Source of the DNA: CAZWKQ01 sp964634005
Lineage (GTDB): Bacteria; Bacteroidota; Bacteroidia; Bacteroidales; JACABE01
Length of the DNA: 57,873 nt
Reading direction: 5' to 3'
NCBI GenBank assembly: GCA_964634005.1
Contig: CAZWKQ010000016.1
Span: 1 to 57,873, forward strand
The notes under the pieces are model-generated. The model did no database searches. It had not been told where the DNA came from and saw nothing but the letters and a program-made list of their open reading frames with translations. Positions 7,012 to 15,545 of the stretch are shown in pieces. The translations under genes and the position numbers were made by a program. How positions within the stretch are numbered: position 1 is the first letter of the stretch; each line of letters begins with the position of its first letter.

Positions 7012-8969
7012 CTACCTAAATTTCTGATATTTTTTAAAATTATTTTAATATCGTTTTGAATATTATAATCGCGCGAATAAAGCAAATTGAGCTTATGTAT
7101 TGTCTCATCGTTTAATTTATCATTACTAACCAATGAACAACAGCTTAAGACGCCCTTTTTTATCTTGGGAATTTTTGTTTTATTATTGCTTTCGATATTA
7201 TGAAACCCAACCCAAGTCTTTCCTGCAAAAAGAACCAATATCAGATTTTTTAAGAAATTAATCGGTTTTTTTTGAATGACTATAAAAAAAGGAAGCAATA
7301 AAATAAAAAACAAGGCCGAAATAAAATCGAAAAGCCTTTTGTTTCTTTTATTCACGGGCTTAGTTATTCCGTTAATATCAATAACATATAAATCTGCAGT
7401 TGTGTTTATCGAGTTGCTGCCAATAAAATACATGCTTTTTGGAGGGACAATCTTGTAATCGATAGATTTGTCGTTGAGTTGCGACATATAATTTATAATT
7501 TCGTTGGCAGTAATGCTTTGGGCGCAGAAAATTACTTCATTTATATTGTAAATATCTATAATATCTTTCAGTTGAGTAATATTTCCTATAACATTTTCCG
7601 ATTTATTGTTGCTATCAATATCAACCAATCCGATAAATCCGGGGTTAATATTTGTATTTCTGAGCAGTTCGGCAACTCTTAGTGTCTCGTCCTTGTCGCC
7701 AACTATTGCAAAACGCTTATTTTCGCTTATATTCAGTCTGAATGATTTTCCTGGAATAAAATGCAGTACTATTCTTATAATTAATAGCGAAAAAATACTC
7801 CAAACTGCACCTAAAATTATTATAGCCCTCGAAAATCGGTAAGAAGAATCCAAAAGCGAATAGATTACAAGTATTACTATTGTTCCGTAGGCTATACCCT
7901 GAAATATCCTGCTTATTTTATAAGGCTTATCGTATCCTCCAATAAAATAAAAACTCGACAACCAGAGAAAAATATAAATAGGTATAATATATAATATGTA
8001 CTCTTTGGGATAATATTCAAAATCGGCAGAAAGGTACTCGTGCGACCAGAAATTTTGCAGAAAATACATTCCTGCCCAAATAATTACAAAGTCAATTAGA
8101 GGAATTATAATTCTATTTAAAAACCTTTTAAAGATAGATAAAGAGGCTCTTAAATAAATAGCCAGATTTATTAAAACCGAGAACAAGCGAGCGTTTTTTT
8201 GAGAGAAATGTTTTTGAGCAAATATTATCATTGCCTTGTAAAACATAAAAACGTAATTTATGCTGCTTTTTTTGGTACTTTCACCTTTGTAGTGAATTAT
8301 GCGAGTTTTGGGAAAGTACACATTTTTAAATCCCGCTTTTATTATTCTGTATGAATAGTCGATGTCTTCGCCGTACATAAAGTAGTCTTCGTCCAATAGC
8401 CCAATTTTGTCTATTACGGTTTTTCTTATAAGCATAAATGCACCTGCAAGAACTTCAACATTATTAATATCGTCTTCCGAAAGGTAGCCTAAATGATATT
8501 TTCCTATTCTTTTTGATTTTGGGAATAATGCTGATAAACCGAAAATTTTATAAAAAGCAACCATAGGAGTAGGGAAGCCTCTTTTCGATTCGGGTAAAAA
8601 TTTTCCTTTGCCGTCTATCATCTTTACACCAAGACCGCCAGTATCCGGGTGTTTATCCATATAGTCAATACACTTTTCAAAAGTGTCGGGTTCTACTATT
8701 GTATCGGGATTCAAAAGCAGTATATATTCGCCTTTTGCCGATTTTATCGCTTGATTGTTGGCTTTCGAAAAGCCTACGTTTTCTTTATTGGCAATAACAT
8801 TGATGTCGGGAAAATTGTTATTAAGCATTTGCACCGACCCATCAACCGAATTATTGTCAACGACAAAAATTTCGCTTTCGATATTTTTCGAGGCAACAAT
8901 AACCGATTGAAGACATTGCTCGAGAAAATACTTAACATTATAATTGACAATAATTACCGATAGTTTCAT
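7008..8969 (-). CDS. GT2 glycosyltransferase fused to a degenerate polyprenyl-phosphate sugar transferase
   Basis: A 653-residue membrane protein. Residues 1-280 are a complete family 2 glycosyltransferase of rhamnosyltransferase type (SVIIVNYN, FVVDNNSVDGS, LLLNPDT, GEDIDYSYRIIKAGF). A hydrophobic block with about four to five membrane segments (about 285-405) follows, then a Rossmann-like nucleotide-binding domain (AIVGDKDETLRVAELLRN, about 425-540). The final 100 residues start like a sugar-phosphate transferase (NKRLFDFISALFFILLLPFF) but lack the expected catalytic stretch after the membrane hairpin. It is probably an initiating-transferase scaffold that no longer transfers phosphosugar but links the GT2 to the membrane. 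It lies 10 bases downstream of the ZIP gene. Confidence 0.8.
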   Translation of the reverse strand: MKLSVIIVNYNVKYFLEQCLQSVIVASKNIESEIFVVDNNSVDGSVQMLNNNFPDINVIANKENVGFSKANNQAIKSAKGEYILLLNPDTIVEPDTFEKCIDYMDKHPDTGGLGVKMIDGKGKFLPESKRGFPTPMVAFYKIFGLSALFPKSKRIGKYHLGYLSEDDINNVEVLAGAFMLIRKTVIDKIGLLDEDYFMYGEDIDYSYRIIKAGFKNVYFPKTRIIHYKGESTKKSSINYVFMFYKAMIIFAQKHFSQKNARLFSVLINLAIYLRASLSIFKRFLNRIIIPLIDFVIIWAGMYFLQNFWSHEYLSADFEYYPKEYILYIIPIYIFLWLSSFYFIGGYDKPYKISRIFQGIAYGTIVILVIYSLLDSSYRFSRAIIILGAVWSIFSLLIIRIVLHFIPGKSFRLNISENKRFAIVGDKDETLRVAELLRNTNINPGFIGLVDIDSNNKSENVIGNITQLKDIIDIYNINEVIFCAQSITANEIINYMSQLNDKSIDYKIVPPKSMYFIGSNSINTTADLYVIDINGITKPVNKRNKRLFDFISALFFILLLPFFIVIQKKPINFLKNLILVLFAGKTWVGFHNIESNNKTKIPKIKKGVLSCCSLVSNDKLNDETIHKLNLLYSRDYNIQNDIKIILKNIRNLGS

Positions 8970-8979
8970 TAAAAAAGTT

Positions 8980-9732
8980 TTAGTGCAATGGAATTAAAAA
9001 TGCAACTAAAAATCCTAAAATAACAATAGAAAATTTTTGAATGTTATATTGATGGTTTTCGCTGGTTTCGAATAATATTGAAGTAGAAACATGTAGAAAA
9101 ATACCAACAACTATTCCCATTATTATTCCAAAATATGATTGAATATTGCTTATAAAATTCGAGCTTAAAAATTCGCTTACTATTGAGCCTAAAGGAGTCA
9201 TTACCGAAAAAAGCAACAGTATAAGCAATACTTTTTTATTGCTGTATCCGGCTCTTACAAAAATGCTTGCCAGCACTATCGAAATAGGTATATTATGGAT
9301 TACAATACCTAATGTAAGCGTGTGTTGCACGTGTTCGTCGAATCCGTGAACCAAAGGCATACCTTCGAGGAAAGAGTGAAGGCTGAGTCCTATCATCAAC
9401 CCTAAAGGTGCAATTTTGGGCAAATGAACCGAATGATCGTGGTTTTCTTTACATTCGTGCCCGTGACCGTGACCGTGTTCTATACCTTTTGTAAATAGCT
9501 CGAGAAAAAGTTGTATTACAAAACCAACGATAATAAAAATACCTATTTTTTCGTGTTCTCTTTCATAAATCTCGGGTATTAAGTTCAAAAAACTTATTGA
9601 AAGCAGAAAAGCACCGCTGAATGCAAGTAAAAGCTTCAGTAATTTAGGGTTCTCCTTTTTAAAAAGGAAAACGCTGCTCCCACTTAAAAGTATCGTTGAG
9701 ATAATAATAGTGTATGGTATTATGTGTTCCAT
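8980..9732 (-). CDS. ZIP family divalent metal transporter
   Basis: A 250-residue inner-membrane protein with about eight membrane segments. A His-rich cytoplasmic loop (HGHGHGHECKENHDHSVH, about 86-103) is typical of zinc sensing or binding. The metal-path motifs in TM4 and TM5 are present: SLHSFLEGMPLVHG and HNIPISIVLA. It would move zinc or a similar ion into the cytoplasm. A promoter (-7 at 9747-9754) sits between it and ndk, so it can be transcribed separately, with the fused glycosyltransferase gene downstream. Confidence 0.9.
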   Translation of the reverse strand: MEHIIPYTIIISTILLSGSSVFLFKKENPKLLKLLLAFSGAFLLSISFLNLIPEIYEREHEKIGIFIIVGFVIQLFLELFTKGIEHGHGHGHECKENHDHSVHLPKIAPLGLMIGLSLHSFLEGMPLVHGFDEHVQHTLTLGIVIHNIPISIVLASIFVRAGYSNKKVLLILLLFSVMTPLGSIVSEFLSSNFISNIQSYFGIIMGIVVGIFLHVSTSILFETSENHQYNIQKFSIVILGFLVAFLIPLH

Positions 9733-9746
9733 TTTGAAATTTTTTG

Positions 9747-9754
9747 CAAATTTA
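9747..9754 (-). promoter_or_regulatory. Promoter -7 element for the ZIP transporter
   Basis: TAAATTTG on the minus strand, 15 bases before the ZIP start codon and just after the ndk stop. The very short leader implies a nearly leaderless or AT-rich leader mRNA. Confidence 0.5.
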
Positions 9755-9765
9755 GTCTAAAAAAA

Positions 9766-10185
9766 TTAAACCCTTTCCATAGCCGAAAAGAAAAAATTCG
9801 ATTCAATAATTGCATTTTCATCAGAATCGGAGCCGTGAACAGCATTTTTCTGCACCGAAACCCCGTAGAGTTTTCTTATTGTTCCTTCGGCAGCTTTTGC
9901 AGGGTCGGTCGAGCCTATAAGTTCTCTGAAATCGTTTACTGCATTTTCTTTTTCTAAAATTGCCGCAACTATAGGACCTGATGACATAAACTTGACCAAT
10001 GCCGGGTAAAAGTCTTTTCCTTCGTGTACTTTGTAGAATTGCTCAGCTTGTTTTTCCGTTAATTTTGTCAGCTTCATTGCTTTAATTTTAAAACCATGCT
10101 TTATTATAATATCCAAAATAGTACCCATATTACCGCTTTCGACAGCGTATGGCTTAATCATGGTAAATGTAATATTTCCTTGCAT
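9766..10185 (-). CDS. ndk: Nucleoside diphosphate kinase
   Basis: A 139-residue cytoplasmic enzyme, standard length, that transfers the gamma phosphate of ATP to NDPs through a phosphohistidine. The catalytic His is H117 in NAVHGSDSDENA, and K11 (TMIKPYAV) contacts phosphate. All signature residues are intact. It is divergent from the DHH phosphoesterase gene, with about 130 bases between start codons. Confidence 0.97.
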   Translation of the reverse strand: MQGNITFTMIKPYAVESGNMGTILDIIIKHGFKIKAMKLTKLTEKQAEQFYKVHEGKDFYPALVKFMSSGPIVAAILEKENAVNDFRELIGSTDPAKAAEGTIRKLYGVSVQKNAVHGSDSDENAIIESNFFFSAMERV

Positions 10186-10258
10186 ATTTCTGTTATTTGG
10201 TTAAAAAAATCTATTATTTAACAAGAATTAACGAGAATTGTCGTAAAATTATAAAATT

Positions 10259-10289
10259 TTTGATTGATACTTAAAAAAAATTAATTTTG
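10259..10289 (+). promoter_or_regulatory. Promoter of the nrnA-FKBP operon
   Basis: TTTG at 10259-10262 and TAATTTTG at 10282-10289, with 19 bases between, an excellent match to the Bacteroidota promoter. Start codon TTG 10318 lies 28 bases downstream. Confidence 0.7.
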
Positions 10290-10317
10290 CAGTCATAATT
10301 AAATTTGAAAATACATT

Positions 10318-11337
10318 TTGAACATAGTTGAATTACAACCTATTAAAGAGCTACTGCTTAAAAGCAAAAATATTCTGATTATTTCTCACTCGAACCCTGA
10401 TGGCGATGCTATAGGCTCGGCTTTGGCTCTTGGGATTTATTTTTTAAAGAAGAGTTTTAATGTTATAGTTGCCATGCCTGACGATTTTCCCGACTATTTG
10501 GCATGGATTAAAAATGCCTCTGACATTAAAATATATTCTCACAACAAAAAAGAAATCGACGATTTTGTAAATCTATCGGATATTATCTTTTGCGTCGATT
10601 TTAATTCTTTAAACAGATTAAAATCGATGGAAGAGACAATAAAAAACTCGAAAGCAAAAAAAATCCTGATAGATCATCATATTAATCCCGAGCTAAGTCA
10701 GTTTAACTATTCTATATCAACCATAGAAGTTTCTTCAACCTCTGAAATGGTTTATGATTTTATTACTTCTATTGATAATGCTGATAGTGTTGACATTGAT
10801 ATTGCCACAAGTATCTACGTCGGAATTATGACCGATACTGGTTCATTCAGCTATTCGTGCAACTATAAAAAAACGTTTGAAATAGTTGCCAAACTTATTG
10901 ATAAAGGCATTAATCCCGAAATTATTCATCGAAAAGTTTATGATACCTTTTCCGAAAGCAGGCTAAGGTTATTAGGATACAGTTTGAGCGAAAAACTTGT
11001 TGTTTTAAGCGAATATTCAACGGCATATATTTGGCTCGATAAAAATGAACTCGATAATTACAACTATAAGGTCGGCGATACCGAAGGGTTGGTCAATTAT
11101 GCTTTAGCTATCGATAATATTAAGTTTGCGGCTTTATTTACCGAAAGAGATAATACTATCAGAATCTCGTTCAGGTCGAAAGGCGATTTTAATGTTAATG
11201 ACTATGCCCGAATGTATTTCAACGGTGGCGGTCATAAAAATGCGTCGGGAGCTACTTCTTTTTTCACTATGCAACAAACAATAGAATTGTTTTTAAAGAG
11301 TTTGAAAAAATATAAGAATATTTTAAACATTAAATAA
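10318..11337 (+). CDS. DHH/DHHA1 phosphoesterase (NrnA-like oligoribonuclease / PAP phosphatase)
   Basis: A 339-residue cytoplasmic DHH phosphoesterase. Motif I is SHSNPDGDAIGSA (H24, D28, D30), motif II is FCVDFN (D94), motif III is LIDHH (D119-H121), and the DHHA1 substrate motif is GGGHKNASGA near the C terminus. Such proteins degrade short RNAs and dephosphorylate pAp in lineages without Orn. The start is TTG 10318, placed by spacing from the promoter and by homology-like length. The FKBP lipoprotein starts on the base after its stop, so the two are co-translated. The same pairing precedes the gliding-motility lipoprotein GldI in flavobacteria. Confidence 0.88.
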   Translation: MNIVELQPIKELLLKSKNILIISHSNPDGDAIGSALALGIYFLKKSFNVIVAMPDDFPDYLAWIKNASDIKIYSHNKKEIDDFVNLSDIIFCVDFNSLNRLKSMEETIKNSKAKKILIDHHINPELSQFNYSISTIEVSSTSEMVYDFITSIDNADSVDIDIATSIYVGIMTDTGSFSYSCNYKKTFEIVAKLIDKGINPEIIHRKVYDTFSESRLRLLGYSLSEKLVVLSEYSTAYIWLDKNELDNYNYKVGDTEGLVNYALAIDNIKFAALFTERDNTIRISFRSKGDFNVNDYARMYFNGGGHKNASGATSFFTMQQTIELFLKSLKKYKNILNIK

Positions 11338-11871
11338 ATGAACAAAATACTTGTTATCATTTCAATTGTTTTGATTTCTTGTACCGATAATACTCAAGTT
11401 GTTGATAAAACCGTAAAAAGAAATATTGATAAAGATACTGTTAATGAGCGTTTGATATCGGCCAATAAACTATTTGTAGGTACTGAAAATGAAATGATAG
11501 ACGATTTTGTGAAAAGATACAAATGGGATATGATGATTTCGAGTTCAGGCTTACGTTACAATATTTACAAAAAAAATAGCGACATTAAACCAAAATATGA
11601 TGATATAGTTACTTTGGCATATACAACGAGCCTGCTTAACGGAAAAGTCATCTACTCTTCAAAAGAAGACGGATTAAAAAAGTTTACTTTAGGCAAAGCA
11701 GAAGTTGAAAAAGGCCTTGAAGAAGGTGTTATGATGTTATCGGTAGGTGAAAAAGCAAAATTTATTATACCTTCGCACTTGGCTTTCGGATTGATAGGCG
11801 ATCAAAATAAAATACCGCGTAATGCCACATTGATATACGATGTAGAATTACTTAAAATAGAAAAAAAATAA
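11338..11871 (+). CDS. FKBP-type peptidyl-prolyl isomerase lipoprotein (GldI-like position)
   Basis: A 177-residue lipoprotein; the signal is MNKILVIISIVLIS followed by Cys15. The C-terminal FKBP domain (about 75-175) has GKVIYSSKEDG, KAEVEKGLEEGVMMLSVGEKAKFIIPSHLAFG and IPRNATLIYDVELLKI. It is shortened, and the expected ...DGxxFDSS... motif is replaced by IYSSKEDG, so isomerase activity may be weak. It probably acts as an envelope chaperone anchored in a membrane. Size, lipid anchor and the upstream DHH gene match the GldI context, but no other gliding genes are in the window, so I do not give the symbol. Confidence 0.8.
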   Translation: MNKILVIISIVLISCTDNTQVVDKTVKRNIDKDTVNERLISANKLFVGTENEMIDDFVKRYKWDMMISSSGLRYNIYKKNSDIKPKYDDIVTLAYTTSLLNGKVIYSSKEDGLKKFTLGKAEVEKGLEEGVMMLSVGEKAKFIIPSHLAFGLIGDQNKIPRNATLIYDVELLKIEKK

Positions 11872-11904
11872 TTCAAATAAATAATTTAAAAATTAATACA
11901 CAAG

Positions 11905-12825
11905 ATGAAAAGAAAAAATCAAATTACATTTATTCTGTTAGCAATTGCTACAGTAGTATTCTTTGCATGCGGAAAATCTGAATTTCCCGGATTTAAAAAG
12001 ACAAAAAATGGATTGTATTATCAATTTCATATTAAAAATAAAGATGCTCAAATGCCATCTATAGGCGATATTTTAGTAGCTGAACTTACCGTAAGAACTG
12101 CCGACTCTACTCTTTTTACCAATGCCGGTCATCCCGAAAGAATGTTTATGATTGATTCGTCGAATTATAAAGGCGATTTAAACGAAGGTTTACTTATGAT
12201 GCACATAGGCGATAGTGCTACTTTTATCGTCAGTGCCGATTCATTGAGAAAAATGACACAGTTGCCCTCATTTATTAAAGAAGGCGAAATGCTTTATTAT
12301 TCGATAAAACTTCATAGTATTGTTTCAAAAGCTGAGTTTGAGAAAGAAAGAAACGAAGCTATGGCTCAACAACAAAAGATGCTTGAAGAAGCAAAAACCA
12401 AATCAAAAGAGGAATTAGATAAATATTTGTCCGACAATAAAGTAAAGGTGCAACCAACCGAAAGCGGTTTGTATTATATCGAAACCAAAAAAGGTAACGG
12501 AGCAAAACCCGAAGTAGGAAAAACCGTAAAAGTTAATTACACCGGTCGTTTCCTTGATGGGAAAGTATTCGATACCAACAATGAAAAAGAAGCTAAAGCA
12601 GCAGGAATTTTCAATGAAAGAAGACCTTACGAGCCTATTGAATTTACTTTAGGTCAAGGACAGGTTATTAAAGGCTGGGAAGAAGGAATTGCAATGATGA
12701 AAGTAGGAGGTAAGGCAAAACTTATTATCCCGAGCAATTTAGCTTATGGCGAACGCGGTGTAAACGGAGCTATTCCTCCTTATGCTACATTAGTATTTGA
12801 TGTTGAATTAGTGGGAATTAAATAA
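11905..12825 (+). CDS. FKBP-type peptidyl-prolyl isomerase lipoprotein with two FKBP domains
   Basis: A 306-residue lipoprotein (MKRKNQITFILLAIATVVFFA then Cys). Residues about 35-145 form a degenerate FKBP fold (GDILVAELTVRTADSTLF...LNEGLLMMHIGDSATFIVSADSL). A charged helical linker follows (about 150-185), then a canonical FKBP domain (about 190-306): VNYTGRFLDGKVFDTN, PIEFTLGQGQVIKGWEEGIAMMKVGGKAKLIIPSNLAYGERG, IPPYATLVFDVELVGI. It is likely a periplasm-facing folding catalyst for outer-membrane proteins. It lies 33 bases after the first FKBP gene in the same operon. Confidence 0.9.
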   Translation: MKRKNQITFILLAIATVVFFACGKSEFPGFKKTKNGLYYQFHIKNKDAQMPSIGDILVAELTVRTADSTLFTNAGHPERMFMIDSSNYKGDLNEGLLMMHIGDSATFIVSADSLRKMTQLPSFIKEGEMLYYSIKLHSIVSKAEFEKERNEAMAQQQKMLEEAKTKSKEELDKYLSDNKVKVQPTESGLYYIETKKGNGAKPEVGKTVKVNYTGRFLDGKVFDTNNEKEAKAAGIFNERRPYEPIEFTLGQGQVIKGWEEGIAMMKVGGKAKLIIPSNLAYGERGVNGAIPPYATLVFDVELVGIK

Positions 12826-12850
12826 ATCATAATAATTCGTTTTTTTTATC

Positions 12851-12889
12851 AAACCCGATTTCTGTAATTAACCTACAGAAATCGGGTTT
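12851..12889. terminator. Perfect 16-bp inverted repeat after the FKBP gene
   Basis: AAACCCGATTTCTGTA and TACAGAAATCGGGTTT flank a 7-base loop. The T run is upstream of the hairpin on the plus strand, so it is not a classic terminator for the FKBP operon. It may act as a 3' stabilising hairpin or insulate mscL. Confidence 0.55.
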
Positions 12890-12986
12890 GTTGATTTATA
12901 TCTTTAATTCTGTTTTGGAATTAATATTAGAATAATTTGAAATATTTAAATATATTTAATATCTTCGTATTCAAAAAATTAAAACC

Positions 12987-13406
12987 ATGAAAATATTTAA
13001 AGAATTTAAAGAATTTGCCTTGAAAGGCAATTTAATCGAAATCGCGGTTGCATTTGTTATGGGAGCTGCTTTTGGAAAAGTTGTTAGTGGTTTTATCGAT
13101 GGTATTGTTATGCCAATTGTCGGTAAAATAACTGCTGGTGTTGACTTCAAATCGCTTAAATACGTTTTAAGCGAAGCACAATATGATGTATCAGGTAAAT
13201 TGTTGACTCCCGAAGCTTCAATAAAATATGGAGAATTTGTAACTGTGTTGATTGATTTTACTCTTGTGGCCTTCTTTATGTTTATCGTTGTAAAAGCCAT
13301 GAATAAAGCAAAAAAGAAAAAAGAAACTACACCCGAAAAAGCACCTGCTCCGACTGTTGAACAAACTTTGTTGACTGAAATTCGCGATTTGCTTAAAAGT
13401 AAATAG
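12987..13406 (+). CDS. mscL: Large-conductance mechanosensitive channel
   Basis: A 139-residue inner-membrane protein that opens on membrane tension during hypo-osmotic shock. The N-terminal amphipathic helix and TM1 match the family (FKEFALKGNLIEIAVAFVMGAAFGKVVSGFIDGIVMPIVG). TM2 is VLIDFTLVAFFMFIVVKAMN, and the cytoplasmic helix is TLLTEIRDLLKSK. An alanine/proline-rich linker (KKKKETTPEKAPAPT) precedes that helix. Full length and intact. Confidence 0.97.
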   Translation: MKIFKEFKEFALKGNLIEIAVAFVMGAAFGKVVSGFIDGIVMPIVGKITAGVDFKSLKYVLSEAQYDVSGKLLTPEASIKYGEFVTVLIDFTLVAFFMFIVVKAMNKAKKKKETTPEKAPAPTVEQTLLTEIRDLLKSK

Positions 13407-13489
13407 TATATAAAATTATTTGTTTTTTTGTTAAATATTATTATTTTTGTTAAAAAAATATTACAAAATTTTCTTAAAATTAATTAATA

Positions 13490-14455
13490 ATGGAAAATAA
13501 AGTAATAATAAGTTGTCCAATATGCAACAAACAATGTAGAATTCCATCAAATAAGCATATAAAATTTACTTGTCCAAATTGTAAAAATATTATTGAATAT
13601 GATAGCAGAAATAATCAAAACAATTCAGACAATATTGAAGGGAGTAGTTTTGTAAATGAAAATGATAAATCAAATTTTCAAAATATTCCGCAAAATAATA
13701 ATACAAAAAATGAAAAAAAATCTTTTAAGTTTTTGAATACATTGTTAACCGGAATTATTGCTTATTTAATATATCATTTTGTTTTCCATCCAATTTTTTT
13801 TACCAATAAAGAAACACCACCAGCCAAAGAAACATACAAAGAATCATTTAACGAAACTAATAAAATAACGTATGAAGACAAAACCCTTGAGAAATTAAAA
13901 AATGCTATGGACATTAATAATAAAACTACTAGAAAGTTTGCTGTAAGTTTGGCTTCAACGTTCCCAGGTGAATTTAATTTTAAACAGATTTGTATTATTT
14001 ATGATTATTTAAGAAACAATTGGAAATATATTAGTGATTCCAGAGGGATTGATTATTTTGCAAAAGCTTCTGAATCTATAGATGTTGGATTAAAGGGTGA
14101 TTGTGATGATTTTGCTATTTTGATGGCAACACTAATAGAACAAATTGGTGGAAAAACAAGAATTGTTACTGCATTCAATAAAAACAAAAATATTGGACAT
14201 GCCTATGCTGAAGTTAAAATTGCTAAAAAAGAAAGAATGCATGAATATTTAGAAGAAATAAATAATTTATATTCAAGTTTTTTTTATGATTTATTTGGGC
14301 TTGAAGTAGTAGATAATATTCATTATAGTGTTGATAAATATGGTATGGCTTGGTTAAATCTTGACTGGACATCTGAATATCCTGGTGGACCTTATTATGA
14401 ATCTGATAGTAGGGTTATTTATTATCCTATAGAAAATAAATATGAAATTGAATAA
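13490..14455 (+). CDS. Zinc-ribbon, membrane-anchored transglutaminase-like protein
   Basis: A 321-residue protein. An N-terminal zinc ribbon (C9, C12, C28, C31; CPIC...CPNC) is followed by an Asn-rich low-complexity linker, one membrane segment (LLTGIIAYLIYHFVFHPIFF, about 84-103) and a transglutaminase-like cysteine-peptidase domain. The catalytic triad is visible as GDCDDFA (Cys), GHAYAEV (His) and NLDWT (Asp). The protein therefore probably cuts or cross-links a peptide on the outer face while the ribbon stays inside. Its very AT-rich, Asn/Lys/Ile-rich composition and its frameshifted neighbour suggest recently acquired DNA. Substrate unknown. Confidence 0.75.
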   Translation: MENKVIISCPICNKQCRIPSNKHIKFTCPNCKNIIEYDSRNNQNNSDNIEGSSFVNENDKSNFQNIPQNNNTKNEKKSFKFLNTLLTGIIAYLIYHFVFHPIFFTNKETPPAKETYKESFNETNKITYEDKTLEKLKNAMDINNKTTRKFAVSLASTFPGEFNFKQICIIYDYLRNNWKYISDSRGIDYFAKASESIDVGLKGDCDDFAILMATLIEQIGGKTRIVTAFNKNKNIGHAYAEVKIAKKERMHEYLEEINNLYSSFFYDLFGLEVVDNIHYSVDKYGMAWLNLDWTSEYPGGPYYESDSRVIYYPIENKYEIE

Positions 14456-14467
14456 AATTAAATAATC

Positions 14468-14945
14468 ATGAAAAACAATATTTTTATAATTTTTATTTTA
14501 TTTATTTCAAAAATTGTATGTTCACAGAACATTGCATTAGAAAATAAACTTTCTGATTTTTACAGTAATAAAGGTGCTAAGGTAATTGCAAAATATGCTC
14601 ATCCAAACACAAACCTTTATTAAATAAAATTATAATTAATATTGATTATAATAAAGTAATAGTAACAATACCTTTTAAAGGAAAATTTGTAAATTTTTTT
14701 CTGAATATATTGTTGAAATAAATGATAGTGGTTTACCTATTAATATTTTAATAAATAGAGAGGGATGTATAAATCCTAGTTTTAATACTTGTGAGAAATT
14801 AAGAAACGAAGTTAGTAAATTTTTAGAAAATAAAGAAATCGAGCAAAAAAAAGAATTATATATTGATAAGTTTTTAAATGACTTTGATTGTATAGACTAT
14901 TGTCTTATAGAACTATGGGTAAGATGGTTAAATTTTAAATATTAA
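14468..14945 (+). pseudogene. Frameshifted gene for a small secreted protein
   Basis: Starts ATG 14468 with a clear signal peptide (MKNNIFIIFILFISKIVCSQ) but stops at 14623 after 51 codons. A coding-like reading continues in a second frame from about 14605 (KPLLNKIIINIDYNKVIVTIPF) and in a third from about 14700 (SEYIVEINDSGLPINILINR), ending at TAA 14943-14945. Both shifts equal the loss of one base: the first lies in CCAAACACAAACC, the second in a run of seven T. Restored, the product would be about 159 residues with three or four Cys in its C-terminal half. It is either a decayed gene or two sequencing/assembly errors. It follows the transglutaminase-like gene by 12 bases and is probably co-transcribed. 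Confidence 0.65.
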
Positions 14946-15044
14946 ACTATTTTACATATTAGCTTAATTATTCGAATATTTACTTATACCCGTTTTTTTA
15001 TTGTAAAAAATTCAATATGATATGTTGAATTTCTATACTTTATT

Positions 15045-15052
15045 TAATTTTG
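15045..15052 (+). promoter_or_regulatory. Promoter -7 element for the DUF4293 gene
   Basis: TAATTTTG, 17 bases before the start codon at 15069. Confidence 0.5.
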
Positions 15053-15068
15053 CAAAAAAATAGAATAT

Positions 15069-15545
15069 ATGATACAAAGAATTCAAACCATATTTTTAAT
15101 GCTTGCATTTATAGCTTCTGTATTATTATTTACTCGTTTGCCTATTGCTCTATTCCCTTTACAGGAAGCAGGGGTTACGGTACCTTTAAATCTTATAAGC
15201 TCTTATCAAAATCCCGAGACTTCTCAGGATACTTTTACAAATATTAATGTTATACCATTGATAATATTAGCTGCTATTGTAGCATTGTTATCAATAATTG
15301 CCGTGTTCTTATACAAGAATCGTCCTTTACAGCTTAAATTCACTATGTTTGGGTTTTTAGCCAATGTTATACTTATAATAATCATGTTTTTTACTGCCGA
15401 TGAGATGCAAACACTCTTAAAAACACAGGCTAAATACCAATTTGGAGCTGTTTTGCCTCTTATTTCTTTAGTATTTTTAATATTGGCAAGTAAAGCTATA
15501 AGAAAAGACGAGAAACTCGTAAAATCAGCCGATAGATTGCGATAG
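15069..15545 (+). CDS. DUF4293 family four-helix membrane protein
   Basis: A 158-residue inner-membrane protein found across Bacteroidota. It shows the family start MIQRIQTIFLMLA, four membrane segments (about 5-25, 57-77, 86-106, 119-139) and the family tail IRKDEKLVKSADRLR. Function unknown. Its 3' end overlaps the convergent phosphodiesterase gene by 21 bases. Confidence 0.88.
   Translation: MIQRIQTIFLMLAFIASVLLFTRLPIALFPLQEAGVTVPLNLISSYQNPETSQDTFTNINVIPLIILAAIVALLSIIAVFLYKNRPLQLKFTMFGFLANVILIIIMFFTADEMQTLLKTQAKYQFGAVLPLISLVFLILASKAIRKDEKLVKSADRLR

Noticed and set aside
11338..11871. Naming the FKBP lipoprotein gldI
   Set aside because: Context is suggestive, but no other gliding genes are seen and the FKBP lipoprotein family is large.
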